Assembly: GCA_035534575.1 (NCBI GenBank)
Contig: DATLRT010000041.1
Coordinates: 1-24,559 of the forward strand
Length of the DNA stretch: 24,559 bases
Direction: 5' to 3'
From: JAGWFU01 sp035534575
GTDB lineage: Archaea > Micrarchaeota > Micrarchaeia > Micrarchaeales > Micrarchaeaceae
Positions 6,652-14,503 of the stretch are shown piece by piece. The translations under genes were made by a program, and so were the position numbers. The notes under the pieces were generated by a model, which was not told the origin of the DNA, searched no databases, and saw only the letters and a list, made by a program, of their open reading frames with translations. Positions within the stretch are counted from its first letter, which is position 1. Every line of letters begins with the position of its first letter.

Positions 6652-7853
6652 GCCGAGCTGCTGGCCTTCCTCATCTCATCCGATGCAGTCCTTTGCAGCT
6701 CTGACAAGCTGCTCAAGCCGTGCTCCTCGATCTTCTGCTCGACGCCCTTCATCAGCGTCCTTGCCAGCCCCACTCCGAAGAAGGCGTATGGGGTGTAGCC
6801 CTGCACGCCGTTGGCTCCGTTTGCAAAGCTGTCGAACGCGTCATCCGGAGTGAAGATCCCGCCGGTCGCGAATATCACCGAGTCGGGGAACTCGATTCTT
6901 ATGTCCCTTATGCTTCTCGCCCTGTGCTCCTTCAGGTACGCGCCGCTCCTGCCAGCTGTGGGGTAGCCCCATACGGCCCTTGAGGGCTGCGGTATCTCCT
7001 CCTTCTGTATCATCTTGGTGTTCGTGGTGACGACTCCGTGCCCCCCGCCATCTATGAACTTGCCGACCAGCTTCATAGCATCAGCCTTCCCATCTGGCTC
7101 GTACGGCCCGAGCTTTACCATCCTCAGCTTGTCCGGTGCCAGCTCGTGCATCAGCCTCGAGGTCTCGTAGAACACCTCCGGCACCCGCAGCTGCTTAAGC
7201 GCGGCAGTGTTAGGGGAGAACGGGTTCCATACGAAGCCGTCCGCGTCCGACTTTAGCCTGGTGATAATCTCGTACATCTCCTTCATCGCGGTCTCTATCA
7301 CGTTTCCCTCTGCAACCGGTAGGCCGCATACGCTCACGTACACCTTCGCGTTTCCTCCCGCTCTCCTGTACTCAGCAAGGTTCTTCGCAAAGTAGTCGAG
7401 CCCCATGCTCGGGAAGCCCTGTGCGTTTATCAGGTCAAGCTCGCTGTCAAGCGTGGCAACCCTGACCCTCTTGTTCCCCTCCCTCGGGTTCAGCACAACG
7501 GTGCCGGGCTCCTGCATCCCGAAGATGTGCTGGAACACGAGAAGCGCATCTCCGTTCTTGTCCATCCCCGCAGCTGTGCCGAAAGGCACCACATCAATCC
7601 CGTTTATCCTGACGTTCAGCTTCTTCGGCGGTGCGAAGAAAGGGCCGAGCAGCATCGATATCTTCTTCCCGTCCCTGTGAAGCAGGTCCAGCATCATCTC
7701 GTGGACCATCTCGGGGTCGTTGCCGCATCTCTTGTACAGCCTCGGCCTCGCCTCGTTCTTGAAGTACTCGGGATTCCTCATTCCCCTGAGGAGCATCGCC
7801 TTGTCCATCAGGTTAAGCTCTGGAAACCTTTTGACCTCCTCAGTGTGCGCCAT
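6648..7853 (-). CDS. pyrD: dihydroorotate dehydrogenase
   Basis: 401 residues. Oxidises dihydroorotate to orotate with FMN. Recognised from the FMN-barrel order: 'VVPFGTAAGMDKNGD' (the usual 'aaGfDKNg'), 'VVLNPREGNKRVRV', 'NAQGFPSMG', 'NPFSPNT' with Ser just before PN, 'MVKLGPYEPD', 'TTNTKM', 'PTAGRSGAYL', 'VIFATGGIFTPDDAF' and 'GANGVQGYTPYAFFG'. A serine at the active-base position is typical of class 2 (membrane, quinone-linked) enzymes, but no clear N-terminal membrane helix is present, so the electron acceptor is uncertain. The ATG at 7853 lies six bases after the pyrC stop, so the two genes form one operon with pyrC first. It is longer than most class 1 enzymes (~310). Confidence 0.9.
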   Translation of the reverse strand: MAHTEEVKRFPELNLMDKAMLLRGMRNPEYFKNEARPRLYKRCGNDPEMVHEMMLDLLHRDGKKISMLLGPFFAPPKKLNVRINGIDVVPFGTAAGMDKNGDALLVFQHIFGMQEPGTVVLNPREGNKRVRVATLDSELDLINAQGFPSMGLDYFAKNLAEYRRAGGNAKVYVSVCGLPVAEGNVIETAMKEMYEIITRLKSDADGFVWNPFSPNTAALKQLRVPEVFYETSRLMHELAPDKLRMVKLGPYEPDGKADAMKLVGKFIDGGGHGVVTTNTKMIQKEEIPQPSRAVWGYPTAGRSGAYLKEHRARSIRDIRIEFPDSVIFATGGIFTPDDAFDSFANGANGVQGYTPYAFFGVGLARTLMKGVEQKIEEHGLSSLSELQRTASDEMRKASSSA

Positions 7854-7859
7854 GAAAAC

Positions 7860-8837
7860 CTACTCGATTATTTTTGTGTAAACTTTCTTTATGTTGGAAT
7901 AAGTCAGCGCCTCAATCTGCTGCTCAGTGAACTCGTTGTTCTTCAGCATCTGGATGAAATCGCCGTAGCTGTCCATGCTTCTTATACCCGACATGTAAGT
8001 CTCCTTGGGCTTGCCCGCCATGTAGGTCTTCTCCTCAACGCTGTGCGGGGCGTGGTCTGTCTCTATCCAGTCTATCTTCCCTGCCCTCAAGAGGCCCCTC
8101 AGCCTAAACATCTCGTCCACGTCCTTAATGGGCGGGTTCACCTTCAGCATTGTAGCGCTGCTGCACTGCATGTCATAAGTGGAGTAGGTAAGGTGGTGCG
8201 GTGTAACGGCACAGGTTATGCTCATCTGTGTCTTAGCGTCATTTACCAGCTCCACTGCCGCTGCTGTTGATGTGTGGCATATGTGCAGGTTGCCGTTGAA
8301 GCCCTCCTGCCTCGCGAACGCTATCTGGTTTGCTACCCCCTTCACCTCCATCGAAGGCGGCTTGGCGAGGTTCCATGTGAAAGGCCTCTCAGGCTCCCAG
8401 CAGCTGTAACAAGCAAGGCTCTCATCCTCGCAGTGCACCGCTATTATCCCGGTGTAGTGCTGCTCTTTTGCTATCCTGTAGACTTTCCTCTGGTCCTCAT
8501 CATCAACTACCGAGAGGTCGCCTGTGGAACGCCCTGCGTAGAGCTTCATTCCAACAACCTTCGGGTTCTGCTTTATCTCAGTGAAGGCGGACCTCAACTG
8601 GTCCGCGCTGCTTGTGGCGCCGATGTATACGTAGTAGCCCTCAAGGCAGCCCTGCTCATCGGCCGTCCTCAGCCTCCTTCTTACGAGCTCCGGCGTTATT
8701 ATCGATGGCTTGGTGTTGGGCATGTCACACACCGCAACTATGCCCTGGCTCCTGGCTAGCTCCATTCCCTTCCCTATCGTGTACTTGTAGGATTCGCCCC
8801 AGTCCCTGAAGTGGACATGGGTGTCAATGTGCTTCAT
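7860..8837 (-). CDS. pyrC: dihydroorotase
   Basis: 325 residues. Cyclises carbamoyl-aspartate to dihydroorotate, third step of UMP synthesis. Metal-site motifs are complete: 'HIDTHVHFRDWGE' (HxH at 7/9), 'DMPNTKP', the carboxylated lysine K98 in 'GMKLYAG', H135 in 'AVHCEDE', H188 in 'HICHTST', and the catalytic 'ETDHAPHS' (D261). It is shorter than the ~420-residue class I enzymes, like several archaeal and class III forms. The ATG at 8837 sits about 26 bases after a minus-strand TATA centre, so the mRNA is probably leaderless. First gene of the pyrC-pyrD operon. Confidence 0.93.
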   Translation of the reverse strand: MKHIDTHVHFRDWGESYKYTIGKGMELARSQGIVAVCDMPNTKPSIITPELVRRRLRTADEQGCLEGYYVYIGATSSADQLRSAFTEIKQNPKVVGMKLYAGRSTGDLSVVDDEDQRKVYRIAKEQHYTGIIAVHCEDESLACYSCWEPERPFTWNLAKPPSMEVKGVANQIAFARQEGFNGNLHICHTSTAAAVELVNDAKTQMSITCAVTPHHLTYSTYDMQCSSATMLKVNPPIKDVDEMFRLRGLLRAGKIDWIETDHAPHSVEEKTYMAGKPKETYMSGIRSMDSYGDFIQMLKNNEFTEQQIEALTYSNIKKVYTKIIE

Positions 8838-8857
8838 CCATCGGTATCTGTTTTGGC

Positions 8858-8868
8858 TAATATTTATA
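8858..8868 (-). promoter_or_regulatory. TATA box for pyrC-pyrD
   Basis: On the minus strand this reads CTATAAATATT. Its centre lies about 26 bases before the pyrC ATG, predicting leaderless transcription. It overlaps the stop of a small upstream ORF. Confidence 0.6.
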
Positions 8869-8980
8869 GTTTGCTAAGCTTGTATTTAGATAGCTTTTCA
8901 CTGCCTGTTCTTATCTTTTTTAGGATTTTTTCTACAGCTTTTGCATACAATTTGTCATCTTGCATATGGTTACTACTCAT
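8864..8980 (-). CDS. small basic ORF, 38 residues
   Basis: An ATG-to-TAA frame lies between tRNA-Phe and pyrC on their shared strand. The predicted peptide is polar and lysine-rich (begins MSSNHMQDDKLYAKAVEKIL, ends KLSKL) and would form an amphipathic helix. It is AT-rich with AAA lysine codons, unlike pyrC. No clear ribosome-binding site or promoter precedes it; the oligo-T after tRNA-Phe would have to be read through. I do not recognise it. It may be a real small protein, a decayed gene end, or chance. Confidence 0.3.
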   Translation of the reverse strand: MSSNHMQDDKLYAKAVEKILKKIRTGSEKLSKYKLSKL

Positions 8981-8984
8981 TAAT

Positions 8985-8991
8985 GAAAAAG
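8985..8991 (-). terminator. oligo-T terminator after tRNA-Phe
   Basis: On the minus strand, a run of five T residues follows the tRNA 3' end within three bases. Confidence 0.5.
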
Positions 8992-9065
8992 TGCCGCAAG
9001 CCGGATTTGAACCAGCGACCTATCCGTCTTCAGCGGATCGCTCTCCCGAGCTGAGCTATTGCGGC
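8992..9065 (-). tRNA. tRNA-Phe (anticodon GAA)
   Basis: The minus strand gives a perfect 7-bp acceptor stem (GCCGCAA/TTGCGGC), D-arm stem GCTC/GAGC, anticodon stem ATCCG/CGGAT with loop CTGAAGA (anticodon GAA), T-arm GCTGG-TTCAAAT-CCGGC, and discriminator A encoded at 8992. There is no intron and no encoded CCA. An AT-rich stretch near 9096-9104 on the minus strand could be its TATA box. Confidence 0.95.
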
Positions 9066-9120
9066 ATTGATAGTACGGTGCTACAGATTGCACTCGTAAA
9101 TAGCGATGTAAAATAGAATT

Positions 9121-9139
9121 GAATATAAAGATATATATC
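9121..9139 (+). promoter_or_regulatory. TATA region for the helicase-pyrE operon
   Basis: AATATAAAG and ATATATATC follow each other within 19 bases. Either would place the transcript start at or just before the ATG at 9159. Confidence 0.5.
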
Positions 9140-9158
9140 TGTATTGCAAAGTCTCACC

Positions 9159-10709
9159 ATGGCATTGGGATGGGACTCGCTATCTCCGTATGACCGGCTG
9201 GTCAACACCTCGCTGATAGAGCCGAGGGCCTACCAGATCAACATAATCAAGAGCATTTACACAGGGGGCAACACGCTTGTCGTGCTACCCACCGGACTCG
9301 GCAAGACGCTAATCGCTGTGTTCGCCATGGCTAACGCGCTGCACAATGGCAAGAAGGCAGTCCTGCTCGCACCCACCAAGCCGCTGAGCGAGCAGCACCA
9401 CATCTCGCTCACAAGGCTGCTCAACATCGACCCCGGCCACATACTCCTTCTCACTGGAAGCCTTGGCGCGGAGAGCAGGGCAAGGCTTGAGGAAGAGGCG
9501 AAGGTGATCGCGGCAACGCCGCAGACGTTCGCCAACGACCTGAAGAAGGGAAGGATAAACCTTGACGGGATTGGCGTGGTAGTGTTCGACGAGGTCCACA
9601 AGGCGGTGGGCAAGTACGCATACACCTACATAGCGGACGAGTGCAAGCTCAAGGGGGTGCAGCTGATAGGCCTGACCGCCTCGCCGGGAAGCAACAGGAA
9701 GAAGATAGACGAGCTGATAGAGGCGCTGGGCGTGGAGAACATCGAGATAAGGATATCCACAGACCCGGACGTCGAGCCCTACGTGATGGAGAAGAAGGTC
9801 GAGACCATCTACGTGGAGCCGGGCAAGACCGTGGAGTCCATAATGGCGCTGCTCAAGCCGGTCATCGACGAGCACCTGGCCAAGCTTTACAGCTACGGAC
9901 TCAGCCCGTTCAAGAAGTCAGACGGGCTGTCGAAGGGCAGGATACTCGAGATAGGAAGGGGGATTGACAAGCTCGAGGCGAAGAACTACAAGTTCATGGC
10001 GCTCCTGCACTACGTCTACCTCCTCCACCTCTCGCACGCATACGACCTTGTGAGCACGGAGGGACTATACCCGTTCATGAGCTACTTCGACGCCCTCAAC
10101 GCAAAGGACAAGAAGAGCAGGGCGCTAAACAGCATACTCACCAACGGCAACGTTGTGATGGCGATAAAGACCGCGAAGGAGGCGCTGGACAGGTTCGAGG
10201 AGCACCCCAAGATGGAGTACATAAAGTGGTTCATCGCCAACGAGATGAAGGGGAAGAACGTGATAGTGTTCGCGCAGTACAGGTCCACCATAAAGAAGCT
10301 CACCGACCTCCTGAAGGGGCAGGACATCAACGCGAGGTCGTTCGTGGGCAAGAGCCAGGGCGTCACGCAAGAGGCGCAGAAGAGCACGATAGACGACTTC
10401 AGGAAGGGGAAGTTCAACGTCCTGGTCTCCACATCAATCGGCGAGGAGGGGCTGGACATACCCAGCGTGGACGCGGTAATCTTCTACGAGCCGGTGGCCA
10501 ACGAGATAAGGAGCATACAGAGGAGGGGCAGGGCAGGAAGGATTAAATTCGGGCAAGTGCTTATACTAGTGGCAAGGAAGACGAAGGACGAGGCATACCT
10601 CATGATAGCCAGGACGAGGGAGAAGAGGATGAGGGACCTCGTGATGCAGATCAAGGGCGGGATAGAGAGGGGCCACACGGCAAGGTCAAGGCAGAGCATG
10701 TTGAAGTAG
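9159..10709 (+). CDS. Hef/FANCM-family DNA helicase (helicase-only form)
   Basis: 516 residues from the ATG at 9159; an in-frame TTG at 9144 is less likely because the TATA box puts the transcript start near 9150-9159. Superfamily 2 motifs in order: 'EPRAYQ', Walker A 'LPTGLGKT' (~43-50), 'LLAPTKPLSEQH', DEVH box (~144-147) in 'VVVFDEVHKAVG', 'LTASPG' (~173), then in the second RecA domain 'VIVFAQYRST', 'LVSTSIGEEGLDIP' and 'QRRGRAGR' (~454-461). The DEVH box, 'SPG' and the ~130-residue insert between the RecA lobes match the Hef/FANCM/Mph1 family, which remodels forks and branched DNA. Euryarchaeal Hef has a C-terminal XPF-type nuclease; here the protein ends shortly after the helicase core. 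pyrE follows 21 bases later. Confidence 0.9.
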   Translation: MALGWDSLSPYDRLVNTSLIEPRAYQINIIKSIYTGGNTLVVLPTGLGKTLIAVFAMANALHNGKKAVLLAPTKPLSEQHHISLTRLLNIDPGHILLLTGSLGAESRARLEEEAKVIAATPQTFANDLKKGRINLDGIGVVVFDEVHKAVGKYAYTYIADECKLKGVQLIGLTASPGSNRKKIDELIEALGVENIEIRISTDPDVEPYVMEKKVETIYVEPGKTVESIMALLKPVIDEHLAKLYSYGLSPFKKSDGLSKGRILEIGRGIDKLEAKNYKFMALLHYVYLLHLSHAYDLVSTEGLYPFMSYFDALNAKDKKSRALNSILTNGNVVMAIKTAKEALDRFEEHPKMEYIKWFIANEMKGKNVIVFAQYRSTIKKLTDLLKGQDINARSFVGKSQGVTQEAQKSTIDDFRKGKFNVLVSTSIGEEGLDIPSVDAVIFYEPVANEIRSIQRRGRAGRIKFGQVLILVARKTKDEAYLMIARTREKRMRDLVMQIKGGIERGHTARSRQSMLK

Positions 10710-10730
10710 GCAGTGAAGGAAGGGAATCGC

Positions 10731-11366
10731 ATGACGCAGGCAAAAACCGGATACGGGGACTTCGCGCAAAGGATGAACCAGCTGCTGCAGGAGAGCTCCA
10801 CCATAAGGAAGGAGAGGCTGGGCAACCTGCTCAGAACCCACTACGTTGAGTACAGCGAGAAGGGATTCCAGCTGGCAAGCGGCGCGGTGAGCAAGCACTA
10901 CATAAACCTCAAGAGAGGTGCGCAGGACCCGGAGGCTGCCATGCTGATTGGAAGCCTAGCTCACGAGCTGATAGCAACGTCGGGAAGGGAGATAAGCCAC
11001 GTGGGCGGCAAGGCCACTGGCAGCATACCGATATCGCAGTCGATAGTCAGCTTCTCCGCCTTCACGGATTACCCACTCAAGGGATTCTATGTCAGGAACG
11101 TCCACAAGGACTACGGCACCGGGAACAGGATAGAGGGGCTGAGAAGGTTCGATGACAAGCCCAAGATGGTCGTGGTGGTGGACGATGTCTCCTCCACCGG
11201 CAGCTCAATAGTGGATGCGATAAACGCGCTCAGGGACGAGCACAAGAATGTACACATACCGTTCGCCTTCTCCGTGGTGAACAGGCAGCTGGACAGCAGG
11301 GTGGAGAAGGAGACCGGCGTGAAGCACGTCTCGCTGTTCACTCAGGACGACCTTCTGCGCGTCTGA
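10731..11366 (+). CDS. pyrE: orotate phosphoribosyltransferase
   Basis: 211 residues. Joins orotate to PRPP to make OMP. The PRPP-binding loop 'VVVVDDVSSTGSS' (~147-159) is the classic signature; 'VGGKATGSIPIS' and 'YVRNVHKDYGTGNRIEG' match the orotate PRTase flexible loop and the segment before it. The ATG at 10731 is chosen because 'gaaggaaggg' lies just upstream; a GTG at 10713 lacks such a site. It follows the helicase gene by 21 bases and is probably co-transcribed. It supplies OMP for the decarboxylase domain encoded at 1960-3657. Confidence 0.9.
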   Translation: MTQAKTGYGDFAQRMNQLLQESSTIRKERLGNLLRTHYVEYSEKGFQLASGAVSKHYINLKRGAQDPEAAMLIGSLAHELIATSGREISHVGGKATGSIPISQSIVSFSAFTDYPLKGFYVRNVHKDYGTGNRIEGLRRFDDKPKMVVVVDDVSSTGSSIVDAINALRDEHKNVHIPFAFSVVNRQLDSRVEKETGVKHVSLFTQDDLLRV

Positions 11367-11394
11367 GCTTTGCCCACGACGGACAGTGAGGAAA

Positions 11395-11404
11395 GCTATA
11401 TATT
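11395..11404 (+). promoter_or_regulatory. TATA box for the prenyl diphosphate synthase gene
   Basis: GCTATATATT is centred about 41 bases before the ATG at 11441, giving a predicted leader of about 15 bases. Confidence 0.6.
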
Positions 11405-11440
11405 GGGATTATCCCATCTTAAACGAACAAAAATGGTTGC

Positions 11441-12529
11441 ATGGCTGAAGAGAAAGATGACATCGTATCATATTTGGAGAAGAAGGGAGCCGAGATAAAC
11501 TCGGTGATCCTGGAATACATATCAGTCGCATCCTCACCGCGCTCCATAGAGAAGCTGCTGGGGAGGAGCGGGTACAAGTTCGACCACAAGGCGCTTGACG
11601 AGGGCGTGCTCAAGCCCTCGATGTACATACTGGAGCAGGGCGGAAAGAGGTGGAGGCCCACGCTGATGCTGCTGATCATCGAGGCACTGGGCAAGGATCC
11701 CGATGCCTATCTGGAGTTCGCGTTAATACCTGAGGTCATACACAACGGCACGCTGGTGCACGACGACGTTGAAGATTCATCGCAGACAAGGAGGGGCCAG
11801 CCCGCGGTGTACATCAAGTACGGTGTTGATGTCGCTGTCAACCTGGGGGACTTCATGTACTACTTCCCGATGAACGCCCTGGTGGACAGCCCGAAGCTCT
11901 CCGAGCAGGTAAAGGGCAAGGCGCTGGCGATTTACATAAAGGAGATGACAAGGATATGCATAGGCCAGGCCACGGACATCATCTGGCACAAGAACCGCAT
12001 AGTCGACCCGAAGACCATAACGGAGGACAAGTACCTCGAGATGGCCAATGACAAGACAGGGGTCCTGGCGAGGATGGCAGCGAAGATGGGCGGCGCGTTG
12101 GCGGAGGCTGACGACCAGACGATAGAGGCGTTGGGCAGGTTCGGGGCCAGCATAGGGGTCGCGTTCCAGATACAGGACGACGTGCTCAACATCTACCCGA
12201 GCGGCGTTTCGGCGAACAAGGGGGGAGTGGGGGACGACATCTCGGAGGGCAAGATAACCCTGTTGGTTGTACACGCACTCTCCAAGCTGAAGAACGGCGA
12301 GGGCAAGAGGCTCATAGAGATCCTGGGCATGCACACCAAGGACAAGGCACTCATAGACGAGGCCATAGCAATTATAGACGGAACGGGAGCAAGGAAGTAC
12401 GTTGACAAGGTCGCCGTGGACATAGTCAAGGACGCCTGGGAAGGCATATCGAAGAGGCTTCCGGAGTCGAGGGCGAAGGCAAGGATCAAAGCCTTGGCCG
12501 ACTACCTCATAAGCAGGACGGGGGCATAA
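11441..12529 (+). CDS. isoprenyl diphosphate synthase (probable geranylgeranyl diphosphate synthase)
   Basis: 362 residues. Condenses isopentenyl diphosphate units onto an allylic primer; the C20 product would feed archaeal lipid assembly. Signatures: 'GGKRWRP' (67-73), first Asp-rich motif 'HDDVED' (D108-D112) followed by 'RRGQPA', 'KTGVLARMAAKMGG', and the second Asp-rich motif 'FQIQDDVLN' (D246-N250), with 'GDDISEGKITLL' after it. The last Asp of the second DDxxD is Asn. The residue five before the first motif is Gly, not the bulky aromatic that limits chain length in many short-chain enzymes, so a product longer than C20 is possible. An ATG at 11433 is out of frame. The gene stands alone, away from the mevalonate operon at 16681-22591. 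Confidence 0.9.
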   Translation: MAEEKDDIVSYLEKKGAEINSVILEYISVASSPRSIEKLLGRSGYKFDHKALDEGVLKPSMYILEQGGKRWRPTLMLLIIEALGKDPDAYLEFALIPEVIHNGTLVHDDVEDSSQTRRGQPAVYIKYGVDVAVNLGDFMYYFPMNALVDSPKLSEQVKGKALAIYIKEMTRICIGQATDIIWHKNRIVDPKTITEDKYLEMANDKTGVLARMAAKMGGALAEADDQTIEALGRFGASIGVAFQIQDDVLNIYPSGVSANKGGVGDDISEGKITLLVVHALSKLKNGEGKRLIEILGMHTKDKALIDEAIAIIDGTGARKYVDKVAVDIVKDAWEGISKRLPESRAKARIKALADYLISRTGA

Positions 12530-12572
12530 GCAGCCACCATGCGGGTATACGTCTAGAAACGCAGTCGCTAAA

Positions 12573-12860
12573 AGCTATTTAAAACACACCAGCGAAGCCT
12601 GAGTGTTTAACGGTGTGAAAATGCCAGGATGCTAAAGGTGGATATAATGAGAAATGGCGAGGATTAAAATGGTAGATATTATGGAAGGAGATGGAGACTA
12701 AGAGGTGATAATATGGTTCCTGGGAAGTAACTTCTATTAAATGTTTAAATCAACTTATCCTATCTATATACGCTCAGAAACGACCCCCAAGGGAAGGTAT
12801 TTAATGGTTTACAGCGAATTTTGTGTGTTAAGGGTGAATACAATGACGGGCGGATAATAA
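12573..12860 (+). other. intergenic stretch with a run of tiny ORFs, each with a ribosome-binding site
   Basis: The 409 bases between the prenyl synthase (ends 12529) and the convergent regulator (ends 12939) hold no ordinary gene. After a TATA-like box (12575-12584) come four short frames in 110 bases, each with a GGTG or GAGG motif 5-7 bases before its ATG and each ending in TAA: 12621-12635 (MPGC), 12647-12667 (MRNGED), 12669-12701 (MVDIMEGDGD) and 12713-12730 (MVPGK, behind GAGGTGAT). A fifth lies at 12843-12857 (MTGG, behind GGGTG); a longer in-frame start at 12804 would give MVYSEFCVLRVNTMTGG. Second TATA-like boxes lie at 12763-12772 and 12797-12806. It may be a small-peptide or leader region, a regulatory RNA, or a decayed gene. 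Confidence 0.35.
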
Positions 12861-12938
12861 AAATTATTGTTAATAAGAAAGCCTATAATTAGGTTTTCCA
12901 TAGCTTCTTCTTTACTGTGTTGTTTGTTCAAATAATCC

Positions 12939-14333
12939 TTAGAGTTTGTCATACTGTATCCGTTCTTCCTGTTCGATAGTCTTCTGTTGGACTAAACTTT
13001 CGTATTGTACTGAATAAGCATTATCAAAGCGCCTATGACAAATTTCACCTATTAGCACCCCAACTATGACTACTGTGTCTAATTTTACTCCTTTAAGCAC
13101 CGCTTTCAATCCGTCTGCTTTTGCATCTATACTATCCCCATTGCTAACTGGCACTACCGCAAGGAAGCCGTCAGGATTGTATAAATCAAAGATGACAGAG
13201 TACTCATTATAAGGTGCATCACTGGGTTTAACCACATCTAATCTGTAATTGTTTCTAGTGGTTTGATAAGTATTAACATTTACCAGTTTGAATTGCAATA
13301 GTGCATCATAAGCTATGGGTAAATTTCTCTCTTTTATTGTAATTCTTTTTAATATCCCTTTTCCTAGTAATCCGTAATAAGCATACCTCGAACTACCATT
13401 TGGCAATCCGTTTTCTTTGTCTATCTCATTAAACTTCTTTTTTCCTGTGTTGTTTAATGCTCTAAGGCTTTTGTAATCCCTCTGAAATAGTGCGTACTGA
13501 GGAACCTCCCGTATGCCACGCTTCCTGTGCCATATCCTGTTTTTTAGCAAATCAAAAAAGAGATCCCTAATTGGCATAAAACCATAAAAAGTAGTCACAG
13601 AATTTATGTACCAAATAGCATTGAATTTTGTAAGCGTGTTAAATCTTAGACCCTCAAGTGTAGGACGAACGTCATCTACGTCTACAAGTACATAAAGCAT
13701 AACGTCATATTCTCCTTTAAGCAAAGCGCAAAACTGGACTATTGGTAATTTGTCAAAAGCTTCCAATAACTCTGCTGTAGTTGGTTTCTCTCCTTCAAAT
13801 CTTATGAATACTAAATATTCGAGATATCCCAATTTTATTGGATCGATTTCTACAGTATACTCCAATTTGTGGCGTTTTTCTAGCTCTCTAACCTTTCTAG
13901 TTGTGGCCTGTGCAGTTATCCCTAGAACTTTTCCAATTGACTTCATTCTTGCCCTACCATTCATACTAAGTATGGTTAAAATCTTCCTCTCTTCTTCTGA
14001 AGGTGAAAGTAATTTACTTTCTTCAACTTCTTTCTGGTCTTCATCATAAACTTTAACCTCAGGCATTATCACTTTTCCCCCGCGTTCCTCTATGACTGCC
14101 TTTGCCACTTCAAGGGTTTTTTCCCCCTCACTCATACCTCTCTTTACGAATGCACCTTCTTCAGTTATTCTGCCGATGTATTCTGAACTCACGTTGCCTT
14201 TTTTAGGTCCAGCAGCTTTTGTTGATGTTATTCGGTAAACGTAAAAACGGCCAGAGAGGTTTCTGAGATAGATATGGTCATATTCCTTCTTCAGACCATC
14301 AAATCGTTCTTTCACTCTGGAAGGTATTTCCAT
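12939..14333 (-). CDS. tandem Lrp/AsnC-type transcriptional regulator with N-terminal extra domain
   Basis: 464 residues from the ATG at 14333. A TATA box centred ~27 bases upstream makes the transcript leaderless at that ATG; the frame continues to 14405 but that part lies in the promoter. Residues ~20-66 ('LSGRFYVYRITST...SEYIGRITEEG') resemble the N-terminal module of IS1634-type transposases and some archaeal proteins. Residues ~111-160 ('EERKILTILSMNGRARMKSI...TTRKVRELEK') form an Lrp-type helix-turn-helix, and ~170-250 a ligand-binding RAM-like domain ('FCALLKGEYDVMLYVLV'). The C-terminal ~215 residues seem to repeat a winged helix (~281-335) and a diverged RAM-like domain. The gene is AT-rich, unlike its neighbours, suggesting transfer or a different selection history. 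Target genes and effector are unknown. Confidence 0.75.
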   Translation of the reverse strand: MEIPSRVKERFDGLKKEYDHIYLRNLSGRFYVYRITSTKAAGPKKGNVSSEYIGRITEEGAFVKRGMSEGEKTLEVAKAVIEERGGKVIMPEVKVYDEDQKEVEESKLLSPSEEERKILTILSMNGRARMKSIGKVLGITAQATTRKVRELEKRHKLEYTVEIDPIKLGYLEYLVFIRFEGEKPTTAELLEAFDKLPIVQFCALLKGEYDVMLYVLVDVDDVRPTLEGLRFNTLTKFNAIWYINSVTTFYGFMPIRDLFFDLLKNRIWHRKRGIREVPQYALFQRDYKSLRALNNTGKKKFNEIDKENGLPNGSSRYAYYGLLGKGILKRITIKERNLPIAYDALLQFKLVNVNTYQTTRNNYRLDVVKPSDAPYNEYSVIFDLYNPDGFLAVVPVSNGDSIDAKADGLKAVLKGVKLDTVVIVGVLIGEICHRRFDNAYSVQYESLVQQKTIEQEERIQYDKL

Positions 14334-14354
14334 ACTAATATAATGACCCCTATT

Positions 14355-14364
14355 ATTTATAAAT
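14355..14364 (-). promoter_or_regulatory. TATA box for the Lrp-type regulator
   Basis: ATTTATAAAT is centred ~27 bases upstream of the ATG at 14333. This decides the start codon and predicts a leaderless mRNA. Confidence 0.65.
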
Positions 14365-14469
14365 CTTTGTATTATATTAGCTTTAATACTAAAATAATAT
14401 GCCACTTTAATTTACTAAACTACAATATATTTCTACTATGTTTCCTGTTTAAACACTTTTACGCGATAA

Positions 14470-14480
14470 GCTATATATTC
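14470..14480 (+). promoter_or_regulatory. TATA box for a structured RNA
   Basis: GCTATATATTC is centred about 27 bases before 14503, where a predicted stem-closed RNA begins. Confidence 0.5.
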
Positions 14481-14503
14481 AGGGTCGTTCATAATACTCC
14501 TAA

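Noticed and set aside
14334..14405. Extension of the Lrp-type regulator upstream of 14333
   Set aside because: The extra codons include the TATA box, and the transcript is predicted to begin at the ATG at 14333.
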